From assembly GCA_003024175.1 (NCBI GenBank), contig MDYQ01000001.1:186001-250000 (forward strand): a stretch of 64,000 bases of DNA, in the 5' to 3' direction. The DNA comes from Planoprotostelium fungivorum (lineage: Eukaryota; Evosea; Variosea; Cavosteliida; Cavosteliaceae). The notes under the pieces are model-generated. The model was not told where the DNA came from and searched no databases. It was given only the letters and a program-made list of their open reading frames with translations. Numbering within the stretch: position 1 is the stretch's first letter; each line of letters opens with the position of its first letter. This document shows positions 24,569 through 35,553 of this stretch, in pieces. A program made the position numbers and the translations under genes.

Positions 24569-24904
24569 ATGGAGTGCGAGAGAGACGTCAAGAGGAGTGC
24601 GGAGGAGATGGAGATGATCACACCGACGTGGACAATGGTACTCTCGTGCCCACCGAAGAAGAGAGTTAGAGTGGAGGAAAAAGAAGAGACGAAGATAGAG
24701 GAGGGTCTGGACCAATGTACATCGAATGACTCATGCCTGAGCACACCGATATCCGATTCGAAACGAAAGATAATGATCTGTCCGGGAGCCCCCAAGAAGA
24801 CAAAAACGACACGGATACACACCATGATCACACCTCACATCAGGGTCAATCTCATGTCCCGATTCAAACAATGGGCACAATGCTCACCACCGGTTTCAGA
24901 ATAA
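24569..24904 (+). CDS. Small hypothetical protein with two SIAMESE-like motifs
   Basis: This single open exon of 111 codons starts at ATG 24569 and ends with TAA at 24902-24904. The protein is basic and probably nuclear (SCPPKKRVRVEE looks like a nuclear localisation signal). Two stretches resemble the TP...CPPxPKK core of plant SIAMESE-related CDK inhibitors: residues 16-33 (TPT at 18-20, CPP at 27-29, KK after it) and residues 56-79 (C, S, TP at 59-60, KRKI, then CPGAPKK). Such inhibitors bind cyclin-CDK complexes. The resemblance is by eye, the protein is short, and the start could lie in an upstream exon, so function is unproven. SDHB begins 262 bp downstream on the same strand. Confidence 0.4.
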   Translation: MECERDVKRSAEEMEMITPTWTMVLSCPPKKRVRVEEKEETKIEEGLDQCTSNDSCLSTPISDSKRKIMICPGAPKKTKTTRIHTMITPHIRVNLMSRFKQWAQCSPPVSE

Positions 24905-25166
24905 GGCATCGACTTTAAAATTTGTAAATACATCTACTGGAAACGTCTTTCCTCCTTCACCATCTCATCCATTTCGTTCTTCCCTCTTTCCATAACACCC
25001 TCCATCTTCTTCGACACCTGCTTGCCTTCTATCTATTCGACTTCGGAGATAGTGAGAAGAGGGCACGCCTTGTGGGCGTGATGTCTCGTGACTTAGGGAT
25101 CTCCTTTTTTCCCTCTTTCAAATTGTTTACCTCCACTACACATCCCGTCGAACAAACACAGACACC

Positions 25167-26183
25167 ATGCTATCTAACGCTAGAAGAATAGCCGTAGCAC
25201 CCACCAACAAGAGCCTTTTCACGAGAAACGTGGCCACCACTAACCCCCTGCCACCCGATGGTGAGATGCATTTGAGACGGTTATGTTCTTATAGAGGGCA
25301 GTTGTGAACGTCCAAATCTTTCGATACAACCAGGAGACAGGAGGAAGCAAGATGCAAGTCTTCCCTGTCGATGTCAACGACTGTGGACCCATGGTTCTCG
25401 ATCTGATTGTAAAGATTAAGAACGAGCAGGACCCTTCTCTGACCTTCAGAAGGTGAATCTATTTTGGTTTCAATCATCCACCTCAGATTGATTGTAAATC
25501 TGATACATGTAAAGGTCTTGCCGTGAGGGAATCTGTGGCTCATGTGCCATGAACATTGCCGGAACCAACGGTCTTGCCTGTTTGAAGAAGATTAAGGACG
25601 CCCGTGATGGTAAGTCACACATTCAATTGACATCCCAATCCACCGACTTCCGTCGCTCATCCCCACAGGCAACAAGGTTACCATCTACCCTCTGCCTCAC
25701 ATGCCCGTCGTCAAAGATCTGGTGCCCGATATGTCCGGATTCTACGAGCAACACAAGACCATTCGTCCCTGGCTCGAGCTCACCCCCGAGCAGGCCGCCA
25801 ACCCCAAAGAAACCAGACAGTCCGTCGCCGACAGAAAGAAGCTCGACGGTCTGTATGAGTGCATCTTGTGTGCCTGCTGCTCTACCTCTTGCCCCTCTTA
25901 CTGGTGGTCAGAGGAGGGTAACAAGGACTACCTCGGCCCCGCTGTGCTCCTCCAAGCTTACAGGTGAGACGAGATGGACAATGGTGTCTGATGGCTTCGC
26001 AGATGGATCGCCGATTCCAGAGATGCCCGCAAGGCTGACCGAGTCAAGCAGCTGGCCGATGGAGCTTTCAAGTTGTACAAGTGCCACACCATCATGAACT
26101 GCACCAGAGTGTGCCCCAAGCATCTTAACCCAGGAAAGGCCGTGCAGAAGCTCAAGCTCGAGGCTCAGCACTTGGCCCACTAA
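25167..26183 (+). CDS. SDHB: Succinate dehydrogenase iron-sulfur subunit, mitochondrial
   Basis: SDHB is complex II subunit B and carries electrons from SDHA through three Fe-S clusters to ubiquinone. Five exons: 25167-25260, 25300-25452, 25515-25609, 25669-25963 and 26003-26183. The N-terminus ([20 protein letters not shown]) is a mitochondrial presequence. The [2Fe-2S] ligands are in [16 protein letters not shown] ... LAC. The [4Fe-4S] ligands are in [17 protein letters not shown], and the last cluster in [20 protein letters not shown]. All expected cysteines are present. Intron phases restore the conserved RSCREG and RWIADSRD joins. The TAA overlaps an AATAAA signal. It converges on the calpain-like gene, 177 bp away. 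Confidence 0.97.
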
Positions 26184-26360
26184 AAATAAATGGATTCCCT
26201 TTTGTCACATTACTTTCGTATCCTCTTGTTCAAAAGAAGACCGTGATCACAGCTACCTTTGTATCTCCCTCTAAGCTATACAAACGAGACCACGACAAGT
26301 CCAATTCCCAAGCTCCTTCATCATCACGATGTGATGTCACTGATCTATTATAGCATTCCT

Positions 26361-28929
26361 TCACTCCTCGTCCTCCTCTTCTTCCTCTTCCTCCTCTTCC
26401 TCCTCATCCGAAGACTCTTCATCCACCTCACCCTCGGCCACACCTGCTCTCATCAGCTCTCCCCTCCCCTCCCTCTCACCTTCTTCCGTCAGCCTCTCCA
26501 ATTTAGTCGGTTCATCGCTGTAGACCGTGATCCTGAAAGACCTGCACCCTCTTCAGCTCTTCCTCTCTTGATCTCCCTCACCTCTCGACTCCCGCCTTGA
26601 ACGTGGAAGGAATGATGACGTAGTGAAAGTCTTGGGCTGCGTTCTCCGTGACAGTGCCGTAAGCACAGACGGACATCTGAGCGAGGTAGCCCTCTGGCTT
26701 CAAGTACGTGTTGTCGTTGGTCACTTTCCCCGCCGTCAGTCTCTGCTTCGGTTTGTCATCTGTTGCACATCATCATCATGATGGACGATGACCCATCCTC
26801 ACTGTCTCTCTGGGCCACGAGGAAGCCGATGGCGTCGGAATCGTCTCCCACGGTGAGATCTACAACGAACTCCGTCCTCTTCTTCGAAGTGAAAGTGAGG
26901 AGGAACTGTGGGTTATCCGTGAATTTCGCCTCGTTGGGTGAGCCCGCGGCGAGATCATCCTTCCAAGCGTACTGCGGGCGTCAATCTACAACGATGTAGA
27001 TGGATCTCACTCTGCGGGTGGAAATGTGCTCCCACTTCTTTTCGATCTCTCTAAAGTCGAATTTTCTGTCGGAGTAAACGCTGAGGGTGAAGGCAGACTC
27101 GACTGGATCGGAAGTGCACGGGATGATGCAGTACTTCGATCCCGCCTTCAGAGTCATGTCGTACACGCCGACTGCCAGATGTGAATGGGAGATCGTGGAG
27201 AATCGGTGGGAAATACGTACCGGATGGGGCGAAACGGAAGGATTCGGTCTTTCCCACTTCGTTCTTGTACTCGATCTCTTTGCGTCCAAATCCGGTGTAT
27301 TTGATGACGTAAAAGCCGATGCTGAAGAGTGAGTCAGACTACAACGAGACAGTGAAGAATGTACGAAATTTCACCTGTTGTCCTTGTCGGGCTGGGACAG
27401 GGTGATGCAGCAATCTCCGTCGGTTTCGTTCTCGTCGAGGGTCAGCAAGAACTGCGGATTTTTTCGCCAGTTCAGGCCGGTGATCGAACCACCTGCGATC
27501 CGTCATTTCGATGTCTCAATTCCGTTCGGCCTGCGTTTCACCTCCTGCGGTCTCTCGGTCCCATTTTCCCTCGAGAGATTTGGCGTTCCAGCTCTTCCCT
27601 TCTAATGGAAGAGATTGCAGCTTGAAGTCATCCTCGCTCTCGGCCCACACGTTGACGAAGAATTTTCCGTGAAAGTTGGGGTTCTCGGAACAGGGGATGA
27701 TGACGTATTTACCCTTGGGTAACTCGATCTTGGCCTCGGCTGTTGCATGTCAATCTCTCGATCGCGATCACGATCACGATCGCATGCATGCAATCATGAT
27801 CATGGACGGCGCATCATGATGATGATAAGAGGTGGATCACCTTCTTCTCCAAACAGAGCGGTGAGGAACTGATCGATCTTGACGATCTCCTCGTTCGTCT
27901 GTGTCACCTTCGGGTGACCGTCCCAGTAGGCTGATCGAGGTCACGTGACCGTTGTAGATCGAAAGACTCACGTCCGTAGTTGAGGATGTAGAAACTGACT
28001 TTCTCTTCAGATGCCTCTGGCTGGAATACCTGACATTCTTAAGAAGATGAAGGCGCTTCATGAGATGTTGCACCTTGATGTTGACGACGGTATCATCCTC
28101 TTTGACGGAGAGTAAGAACTGTGGGTTCTTCATCCATGTGCCGTGGTTGATGATGAGACCTCCCGCCGTCTCTGTCGTCCACGCGCTCTGATGTGGATCG
28201 GCATGAGATGAACAACGACACGCAGCTTCACCTCTAAAACAGTTCCTTTGTAGGTCTTCTCGACCTTCTTCGTGGCCGAAGTGTACTGGATGTGAAGACG
28301 GATCTGATGGAAGAGTCAGTGTCAGGGCTCCGATGAGAGAGTATTACCTCGCCCATCTGAGGGACTTCACGCTTGATGTTTTTGACCATCTTCTTGGGAG
28401 AAATGTATTGCATGAGAGGGAACCACTCATGCTTCGCTTCGGAGTCCAGGAGAGAGGGAATGGGAATGCGAGCTCTGGCGACCTGTAAAGATGGTCGGTC
28501 CATTTTCGTACGGGGAGATGGATCTTCACCAGCTTGTCGTTCAAGATCTTCTTTCTCATCGCAATGACGTCGACGTCGGATTGGTGAGAATATACATTAC
28601 TGGATCATAATGTCAATTTGATGAACATGGTTGATTGGATTTGGATTCTGAAGTCAAAGTAAAGATGTCTCACAAGGTGAAGCTCTCGTTCCACTTTTGA
28701 TCCTCGATGGATTTAGGTTGTATCTGCTTGCTGGCAAATTCTTGATCTTCATGAGTAGCTGTGACGTAGTTGATGTCCTTCAACCCACGGATCTCTTCAA
28801 CTGGGGTCTTTCAGCTCTAATCGAGAGTCATACAGAAAATGGAAGCGAGCCAAATGAGACGTCCTTCGATTGGACGCTAACCTACACACCTCTGACTTCA
28901 ACAGTACCGATGATTTGTTGGCGCAGCAT
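26361..28929 (-). CDS. C2 domain plus three calpain-domain-III repeats, no protease
   Basis: Start ATG is at 28927-28929 (MLRQQIIGTVEVR). A C2 domain follows: VEEIRGLKDINYVTATHED, SIEDQKWNESFTL, ILNDKLVKI. Then come at least three calpain large-subunit domain III (beta-sandwich) units, recognisable by AGG...W..NPQFLL, acidic turns and KGKYVIIPCSENPNFHGKFF. Instances are GTWMKNPQFLLSVKEDDTVV, GGSITGLNWRKNPQFLLTLD and AKFTDNPQFLLTFTSKKRTE. There is no Cys-protease core, so it is a calpain relative only by its C2-like modules, probably a Ca2+/phospholipid-binding scaffold like the calpain-like Cpl of Dictyostelium. The C-terminus is a run of glutamates. About 14 introns, one with the palindrome (26972-27010). 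Confidence 0.8.
26972..27010 (-). repeat. Palindrome-bearing intron, 39 nt (calpain-III gene)
   Basis: The palindrome variant at 26984-27001 lies between donor GTGAGATCC and acceptor CCCGCAG (minus strand). The exons ISTRR and YAWKDDLAAG join in frame. Confidence 0.75.
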
Positions 28930-29544
28930 GCTTGTTGCTCTCTGTGGCTTCCGAACTAAAATGCTGTTCCCTAGACTGGGACGTCACTGACGGAATATTT
29001 GGATATTTTCACAAACACATCATCATCACCCCCACTCACAATCGTTTCGCTTGCCTTCTATCACCTCAGAGATCAATATCGCAAAATGACAATTCTGTTC
29101 CTCGTCTGATCATTGCATGATGACGCCATTAACTGAAAATACCTCTCGATGATAGAGAAATTCGTATTTATCACTGCAGACACGCGGGAATGTATATATT
29201 CTCTCTTTGTGTTGTTGAGTTCCAAGACTATACAGTTCACAATCCGGATGGCACATACACAACCTCTTTGTGCTGTAACAATGCGTCATCGGTCGATATT
29301 TGACCTCACAAGGTCTCAAGTTGATGAGTATAAGTTGCGCTCAGTAGGTCGATGGTTTGATTGTGCAATTACACACAAAGCAACATCGCGTTTATTCAAT
29401 TCCCAAAATCTGACGCCCATTTGTGAAGTATGTGGTTCACGTAAGAGACAACCTCCTGAGGCCTCAGATCCATCTCATCTGTTCTCGTCTTTGCCATATC
29501 AAAATGAGTGTTCTATCGTCCCATCAGCATCACTTTCATCATCA
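28930..29544. other. Intergenic region
   Basis: It holds the upstream region of the C2/calpain-III gene and the 3' flank of the next minus-strand gene. Open frames here overlap without domains. Nothing supported. Confidence 0.4.
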
Positions 29545-31261
29545 TCATCTCACGATCGTGTCACACGAAGTTGTAAATTGTTGATTGGTCTGCGCGTGAA
29601 CTTCTCTCAGTAGTCTGGGCCACTCTGTATTTTCTGAACCAATGAGTCGATCCGTCTCTGTCAGGCTGTCCGTTGGTTCAAAGTGTCGATACTCGATCAT
29701 GTAGATGCCTTTGATGTCATTCAACCACAAGACCCTCCTTCTCAATTTACGTCCGTCGGGTAGGGTGGTGTAGAAGTACTTCTTCTGGAGATTGCCTGGG
29801 ACATTTGAGAAAACGAAGACAGCCATGGGAAGATCTACCTGGACAGTTGGCCACTCGGCTGTTCTTCCAAACGTACCCATCTTGTCTGCCAGACGGTAGA
29901 AAACCTATAAAATACATTAAAACCAGATTTCCAAACGCAATCGTCACAAACCTCCGTAATCGATGAATGGATAGCAAAAGACATTGTCCACGTGTTGCAA
30001 GAATTTTTCTGCCCCTCCATCAGCTCCATCATCACCTGCAACACACCCGGCACGACTAATCTCGTCCTCGATGCAAAGTGTTGATTGTGCTGCACGTGAC
30101 GAATGCAATCCTCCATCATCTCTTCCCATCTGTTCTTCAGCCATCTCTTTGGAACAGCCACTCTGGATGACGTGACAGGTTGCGGACCTTGAGGTCTATG
30201 CAGACGATTGTGAACGATGGTGAAGCCGAGACTGACGCCTGGGACGACCTGTCGTGGAGAATCGGTGGGACGTTTTCCGTTGGGAAGGACGGATGGAGAA
30301 TCTCTCACCTCGCGAAATTCGCAGAAGAAAGCCAAGCCGGGCCACTGTTCGAGGCTGATGCTGAAACTGGCCGAGCTGGTTTCTGTGTTGAAGTTTTTTT
30401 CGAATAATTGTATGCCACTCTCTATGTCGGCCATTGGTTGGTTCATCTCGGCTGATGAGAGTTAAATGGTGATGATGAACTCGTCGGAGCATGAGAGAGA
30501 TGGATGTCACCCGAGGTCTTTCCCCTGATCTCGTGAGGTTGCGTGACGCCCAAACTCAGAGCTGCGTTCTTGTTTACACTGAGATATCTTACTTGATACC
30601 TTGAGCCCTCTTTCTATTCGGATCAGATGGGATGAGTGATGAGGTCCCACCTTTGTGTGCGTCATACACAACCGGATGTGACTCATACCCAATGCCCTCC
30701 CTACGATGTCATCCTCGACTGCATTAGTGAGGGCTGTGATCTCTTCGTTTGGCCCTTTCGATGCATCAGACTTGAATCATTGACATGATCGTCTCTACCG
30801 TGACGGAGGAACAATTGAGATGCTTCTTTCTTCGACTGCTTTGCCTTCACTACCACTAAATTTTCTCCTGCGACGACGATACTTCTATATCTGAGGACGT
30901 AAATGGATGTAAATGGCTCGTATGATCACCTGACGGCGAGTATGATTCCACTAATTTGGATTTCGCTCTCTGTAACAGATTCTCCTCTTGCAGCCGCTTT
31001 TATCGAGCTCCAAAAGAGGGAGGAATCATCTCTTGTGTGTGTCAACTTCTGCATCACAGATCCGAAATCACAAATCAATATTCACCCCGATGCCTCTGTG
31101 ATCTGTGAGAGTAACTTCTTTCCTGGCTCATTGACGAGTCTGATCTTGGGTTTCCCAATCGATGGGACTGCCATTATCACTGTCGCTTTCGGTGTAGTCA
31201 GAAGGACTTTCAACGACAGTTCAGCTGCAGTCACTGGCGCATCCATCCGCTGCCGCTTCAT
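29545..31261 (-). CDS. Hypothetical protein, no recognised family
   Basis: Start ATG is at 31259-31261 (MKRQRMDAPVTAAELSLKVL), and the frame ends at 29545 after VHAQTNQQFTTSCDTIV. A clean spliced reading of roughly 450 aa is obtained with seven introns of about 37-45 nt. Segments in order include KPKIRLVNEPGKKLLSQITE, VRYRSIVVAGENLVVVKAKQ, NEEITALTNAVEDDIVGRAL, RYLSVNKNAALSLGVTQPHE, SISLEQWPGLAFFCEFREV, VPKRWLKNRWEEMMEDCIRH, EKFLQHVDNVFCYPFIDYGG and YFYTTLPDGRKLRRRVLWLN. There is no signal peptide or membrane helix, so it is likely cytosolic or nuclear (basic start KRQR). I do not recognise a fold or catalytic motif. Confidence 0.6.
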
Positions 31262-31704
31262 GTTATTCGTATTTAAAATGTGGTTTTATAGCTGTGCCCT
31301 GTGTACACACGGTTTGACGTGCTCAACTCTCGCTGTATGGGCTCGGGAATTGTCTCCTTCATTTAAAATAGGTTCTATATATATATGCTTCCTTCTCATC
31401 AGTCAAACGTATTGCGTCTGAATGAAATACAGGAGACCACTCTACAGATACCTCCGCCGCCGATGTCATCTTCCGATGTGAAACTCACAGGACCACTCAT
31501 CGATGACTCCGGGCTTGGGTTCTTCTTAAGGTAGTCGGTGACTTGGTTGTTACGGTCGTTTCTTGATGTATTATATATAGTTTTGTCCGTGTAGTGTAGC
31601 GTGACAGCACATCTGTCTGATGTCGAATTTGGTTGTGACGAATTCAAGTTGAAGAGAAACTTACAAGTTCCACACCGCCACATCTTTCAGAAACCGATCA
31701 AGAA
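31262..31704. other. Divergent intergenic region
   Basis: It lies between the unknown minus-strand gene and the alpha-galactosidase and contains a TATATATAT tract near 31375-31385. No gene supported. Confidence 0.4.
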
Positions 31705-33543
31705 ATGAAGGTCACTTTCGTACTCTCAATTCTTCTGGCGGTGGCCCTAGCAATTCTCGATAATGGGCTCGCCAAGACACCTCAGATGGGCTGGAACAGG
31801 TAAAGAAAGGACTACATGTAGTTGACCCCTTCAGCTGGAACAAATTCGCTTGCAATGTGAATGAGACCGTCATTCGCGATACCATCGACCTCATTGTCAA
31901 ACTCAAGTTGGACACGTTAGGTTACAACTACGTCGTGAGTATACGCTCTCGTGAACCCCATTCGCTCACCCTCTTTAGAACATCGATGATTGTTGGGCAG
32001 GTGAAACTTCAGACCGCGTGCATTTCTGACGTTTACATCAGAGTCCAGAGATGCCAATGGTATCGTCGTCGTCGACTCGAAGTCTTTCCCCAACGGTATC
32101 AAGGCTCTCGCTGATTACGGTGACGGACCACATTCTGATTATATGTCTGACCCTCCTCAGCTCACTCCAAAGGACTACTCTTTGGAATCTACTCTGATGC
32201 AGGATCGAACACCTGCGCAGGAAGACCCGGCTCTCTCGGCCACGAATTAGACGATGCAAAGACATATGCGGAATGGGGTGTCGATTATCTGGTTCGTATG
32301 ACCCATCTTCACATCTCGTCTCATCATCTTAGAAATACGATAACTGCAACGCCGATGGAAACACGGTCAAGGAGAGATATACGGCCATGGCCAAGGCATT
32401 ACACTCTGTCGATCGCCCCATCTTCTTTTCCATGTGCGAGTGGTGAGTGACGCGAGGTAACGCCCTCCGTGCTCAACCCATCAGGGGAGTGCAGAGACCT
32501 GCAGAGTGGGGTAAATCCATTGGCGGGAACTCGTGGAGAACCACTGGAGACATCTCAGATAACTGGAACAGCATGCTGTTGAACGCCCTCTATAACGACG
32601 CCGACGCGGCCGCCGCAGGACCTGGTGGATGGAACGACCCAGGTATTTATTGTTTATCGTCTCGAATTTATTGTTCGTGTTGGCTGATGGACGACAGACA
32701 TGGTGATGCGATGGAGGTGGTGATGATGTCGACTGAACGATACAGCTCGAAGTCGGAAACGGAGGAATGAACAACGATGAGTACAAGATTCACTTTGCCC
32801 TGTGGTGTTTAGTCAAGGCACCTCTTCTCATCGGATGTGATCTCTCTTNCAGGACCTGGCGGATGGAACGACCCAGGTATTTATTGTTTATCGCCTCGAA
32901 TTTATTGTTCGTGTTGGTTGATGCACGACAGACATGGTGATGCGAACGAGGTGGTGATGATGTCGACTGAACGATACAGCTCGAAGTCGGAAACGGAGGA
33001 ATGAACAACGACGAGTACAAGATTCACTTTGCCCTGTGGTGTTTAGTCAAGGCACCTCTTCTCATCGGATGTGATCTGTCTTCCATCAGCAAGGACACTT
33101 TGAGCATCCTCGGTAACAAGGAGGCCATCGCAGTGAGTCGTCCGTCACGAATGGAAAATCGAGACAATCATACGTCGTTTCATTTTAATCTATTTTAATG
33201 TTTCTGAACGCAAGTCAGGTCAACCAAGACAGCTTGGGACAGCAAGGCACTCTCATCATTCAGAACGGACAGCACCACATCTGGGCCGGTGAGCTCCTCT
33301 TCTCATCACCATCATCTGACAGAGTCCACAGGAAAGACCTCAGATGGCTATGTCGTCTTAGCCTACGGAGTCGTCTCTGACGTCCAGAAGGTCACTTTAG
33401 ACATCGCGAAGCTCTCCGGACTCACTCAGTTCCAAGTCAGAGACATCTACGCCGGCAAGGACGTTGGCACGGGAGAGAACACATATGAAATCTCTTTCGA
33501 CTACCACAAGGGCACATTCCTGAAGTTCAGCGCTCCACAATAA
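31705..33543 (+). CDS. Alpha-galactosidase (GH27), secreted
   Basis: GH27 enzymes cleave terminal alpha-galactosides. Start ATG is at 31705 with signal peptide [20 protein letters not shown], then [51 protein letters not shown] (catalytic nucleophile Asp), [17 protein letters not shown], the [16 protein letters not shown] block (acid/base region), [18 protein letters not shown] and NQDSLGQQG. The stop is at 33541-33543 after a C-terminal beta domain. The conserved DM pair of WNDPDML comes from a 5-nt microexon (ACATG) between two short introns. A single N at 32849 joins two near-identical 233-bp blocks, so the microexon region is present twice in the assembly; the real gene should have one copy. 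Confidence 0.93.
32616..33082 (+). repeat. Duplicated 233-bp block around a single N (assembly join)
   Basis: Blocks 32616-32848 and 32850-33082 have equal length and differ at a handful of positions, and are separated by N at 32849. Both contain the same exons, introns and microexon. They are probably two allelic contig ends abutted, not a real duplication. Confidence 0.8.
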
Positions 33544-33691
33544 ATATGCTGGGTCTTCTCTGAGAGAAGCGCCTACGTCTGTCGTTCTTCCTTGCGTTTG
33601 GAAGAAATTCTACGTGCTTGTGTTCCACAGGAGACGAGAAAGAGAGAGTCATTGAGAAGGACAGAGGAGAGGTGTGTGGATCTGTCACATC

Positions 33692-34320
33692 ATGGTGTCG
33701 ATGATTGACGATGTTCGAGACATTGGAGGACAACATCAGATGCAAAACACAACGGTCAATCCGACCGTATCGGGGGAATTTATTTCGATTCCTCACCACT
33801 CTGATGGAGATCATGTGTTCTTGGGTCTGTGGGAGGCGCATCCGCACGAAGATGAAGAAGGGACATCATCAGCCACTGCTATTCAACATTCACAAGACAT
33901 GTATTTCATCTGTTTCTCGATCGTGTCGAGAGAGTCGTATGAGAACAAGAACAACAAATGGTGTCCAGAGGTGAACATTTGGACAAATGTTGTCTCACTC
34001 GTACAGGTCACAGCGCACTGTTCACAACGGCCGTTTCTCATGACGGGATGGGACAAAGATCGAAGGGATGAAGAAGCAGCATGTAAGTTATTGGTTTGGA
34101 GTGACGAAGAGGATAAGGATGTATCAAAGACGGTCGGACTCACAGGTCAAAGGGGAAGGTGCACGAGCGGTGAATAGGGAATGCATCTTGCAGTCGATTG
34201 ACTCTTGCAGATGACCAAATGGAGGTGGTGTTTGATTCGGGGGCCACATGCGTGGTCAACATCAAGAGGAGAGTGGTGATACACAACAAGAAATCGAGGA
34301 AAGGATGTAATATCATGTGA
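33692..34320 (+). CDS. Degenerate Rho-family GTPase-like protein
   Basis: The frame from ATG 33692 (an in-frame ATG lies at 33674) aligns with the Rho family from the effector loop onward: NPTVSGEF, DHVFLGLWEAHPHEDE (in place of LGLWDTAGQEDY), DMYFICFSIVSRESYENKNN, KWCPEV, then VTAHCSQRPFLMTGWDKDRR and DKDVSKTVGLT. The last exon ends VVIHNKKSRKGCNIM, a polybasic stretch with a CaaX prenylation box, and the stop is at 34318-34320. The P-loop GxxxxGK(S/T), the DxxG of switch II and the TKxD guanine motif are all absent or altered. It is either a membrane-anchored pseudo-GTPase or a decaying Rho copy. Introns at 33971-34006 and just before DDQMEVVFD. Confidence 0.6.
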
Positions 34321-34378
34321 CGATGTGTTTCTTTACTTCTTCTTTCGTGTCAACATCGTCGATCATGTACGACACAGT

Positions 34379-34989
34379 TTAGCTCTGTTTGACTTCTTGT
34401 CTTCGCTCGATGAGTCGTCTCTTGATACTTTCTCTTTCTTTTGTAAAAAAGTAGATGTATGGAGCAATGGCTAAGAGGTGAATCATGGTTGTTGTTAACA
34501 TCTGATGGAATGTTAGACGTCCATCTCGGAAAGATACAACGATATCACTCACTACTAATTTGTTGTTGTACCCGCCTTCATGTAGTACACGGTATAGAGT
34601 CGCTAGACAATGTAAGAGACCGCGAAGGACAAATAGCCCCATAAGAATCATTCGTATGAAGGGATCTGCACATCTGAGAGAGTTAACTGTGATTTTTAGA
34701 CATTAACCCACCTGGATGCATGCAACATCAATGCACCCATTAAACAGTAATATCCAGAAGCTGTTCTTCCCACCCACTCGATGTCAGGAGTCAGAGCGGG
34801 CAGCATTGAGTGCGGACGGATCAAGAAGAGAGCTCCACATACGAAATTGATGCAACTGTCTATGACCAGCCAGAGTGTGATGAACGGACTATACAGACGT
34901 ACTCTGGTCTCTGGTCTTAGAAGTGGAGACGAAACGGCCATGTCTAAGGCGGCTTCCCGATGCGAAAATGAATTCTCTACAAACTGCAT
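34379..34989 (-). CDS. Four-helix membrane protein, unknown function
   Basis: Start ATG is at 34987-34989 (MQFVENSFSHREAALDM), with a second in-frame ATG at 34941 (MAVSSPLLRPETRV). The same frame is open upstream to about 35193, so the N-terminus is uncertain. Predicted membrane helices are PFITLWLVIDSCINFVCGAL, YYCLMGALMLHASRW, MILMGLFVLRGLLHCLATLY and MIHLLAIAPYIYFF, followed by a charged tail (KERESIKRRLIERRQEV). Two introns of 42 and 51 nt. The family is not recognised. It ends tail to tail with the Rho-like gene. Confidence 0.6.
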
Positions 34990-35553
34990 GGTTTTCAAGG
35001 AAAATAGTTTGTGGTTGTGTTGTCTGCTGTTTGTCGTCTTCAGTTTTGTACAAAAGCAGGCGACACCACATAGGGTGTTCCATGGAAGAGTAAGAGTTGT
35101 TAGACTAAATCTATCTCCTCTAAAGAAGTCATCCAGTGGAGGGAAATCGTCTCTAACGTCGATTTTAAATGGAGCGCATAGGCTTCCAATCATCTCTTAT
35201 TCCCTGTCAGCTGACGCAAGCTTAATTTCCAAACGAACATGAATAAAGCCAACTGAGAGAGGAACAATGAACCTATAGAGAAGCAGAGATGAACAATGGG
35301 AGATAAATCGAAGGTTGGATGGAGACTTCGATCAGCATTGTCAATGACTTGACGGATAGAAGCAGTATCAGAATTTAAGACCAATATATGGTAGATGGAC
35401 AATTTCCTGTCTCTTCGTATACATGGTGGACACGATGCACACGAAGAATCGTGGACTTCCGTCTTCACCAAATTCTCGAACGCAGATCGCAGAAGTGAGA
35501 CACCCTAACCGCGGGTTTCATCGGGGCAACATCTTGCGACCAACACAGAAACC
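34990..35553. other. Divergent intergenic region
   Basis: A minus-strand open frame (35190-35471) includes a possible membrane segment (LCFSIGSLFLSQLALFMFVW) and could be an upstream exon of the four-helix protein. This is not supported further. Confidence 0.35.

Noticed and set aside
29149-29613. 154-codon plus-strand frame
   Set aside because: It overlaps the 3' end of the minus-strand gene, has no recognisable motif and a poor composition for a protein.
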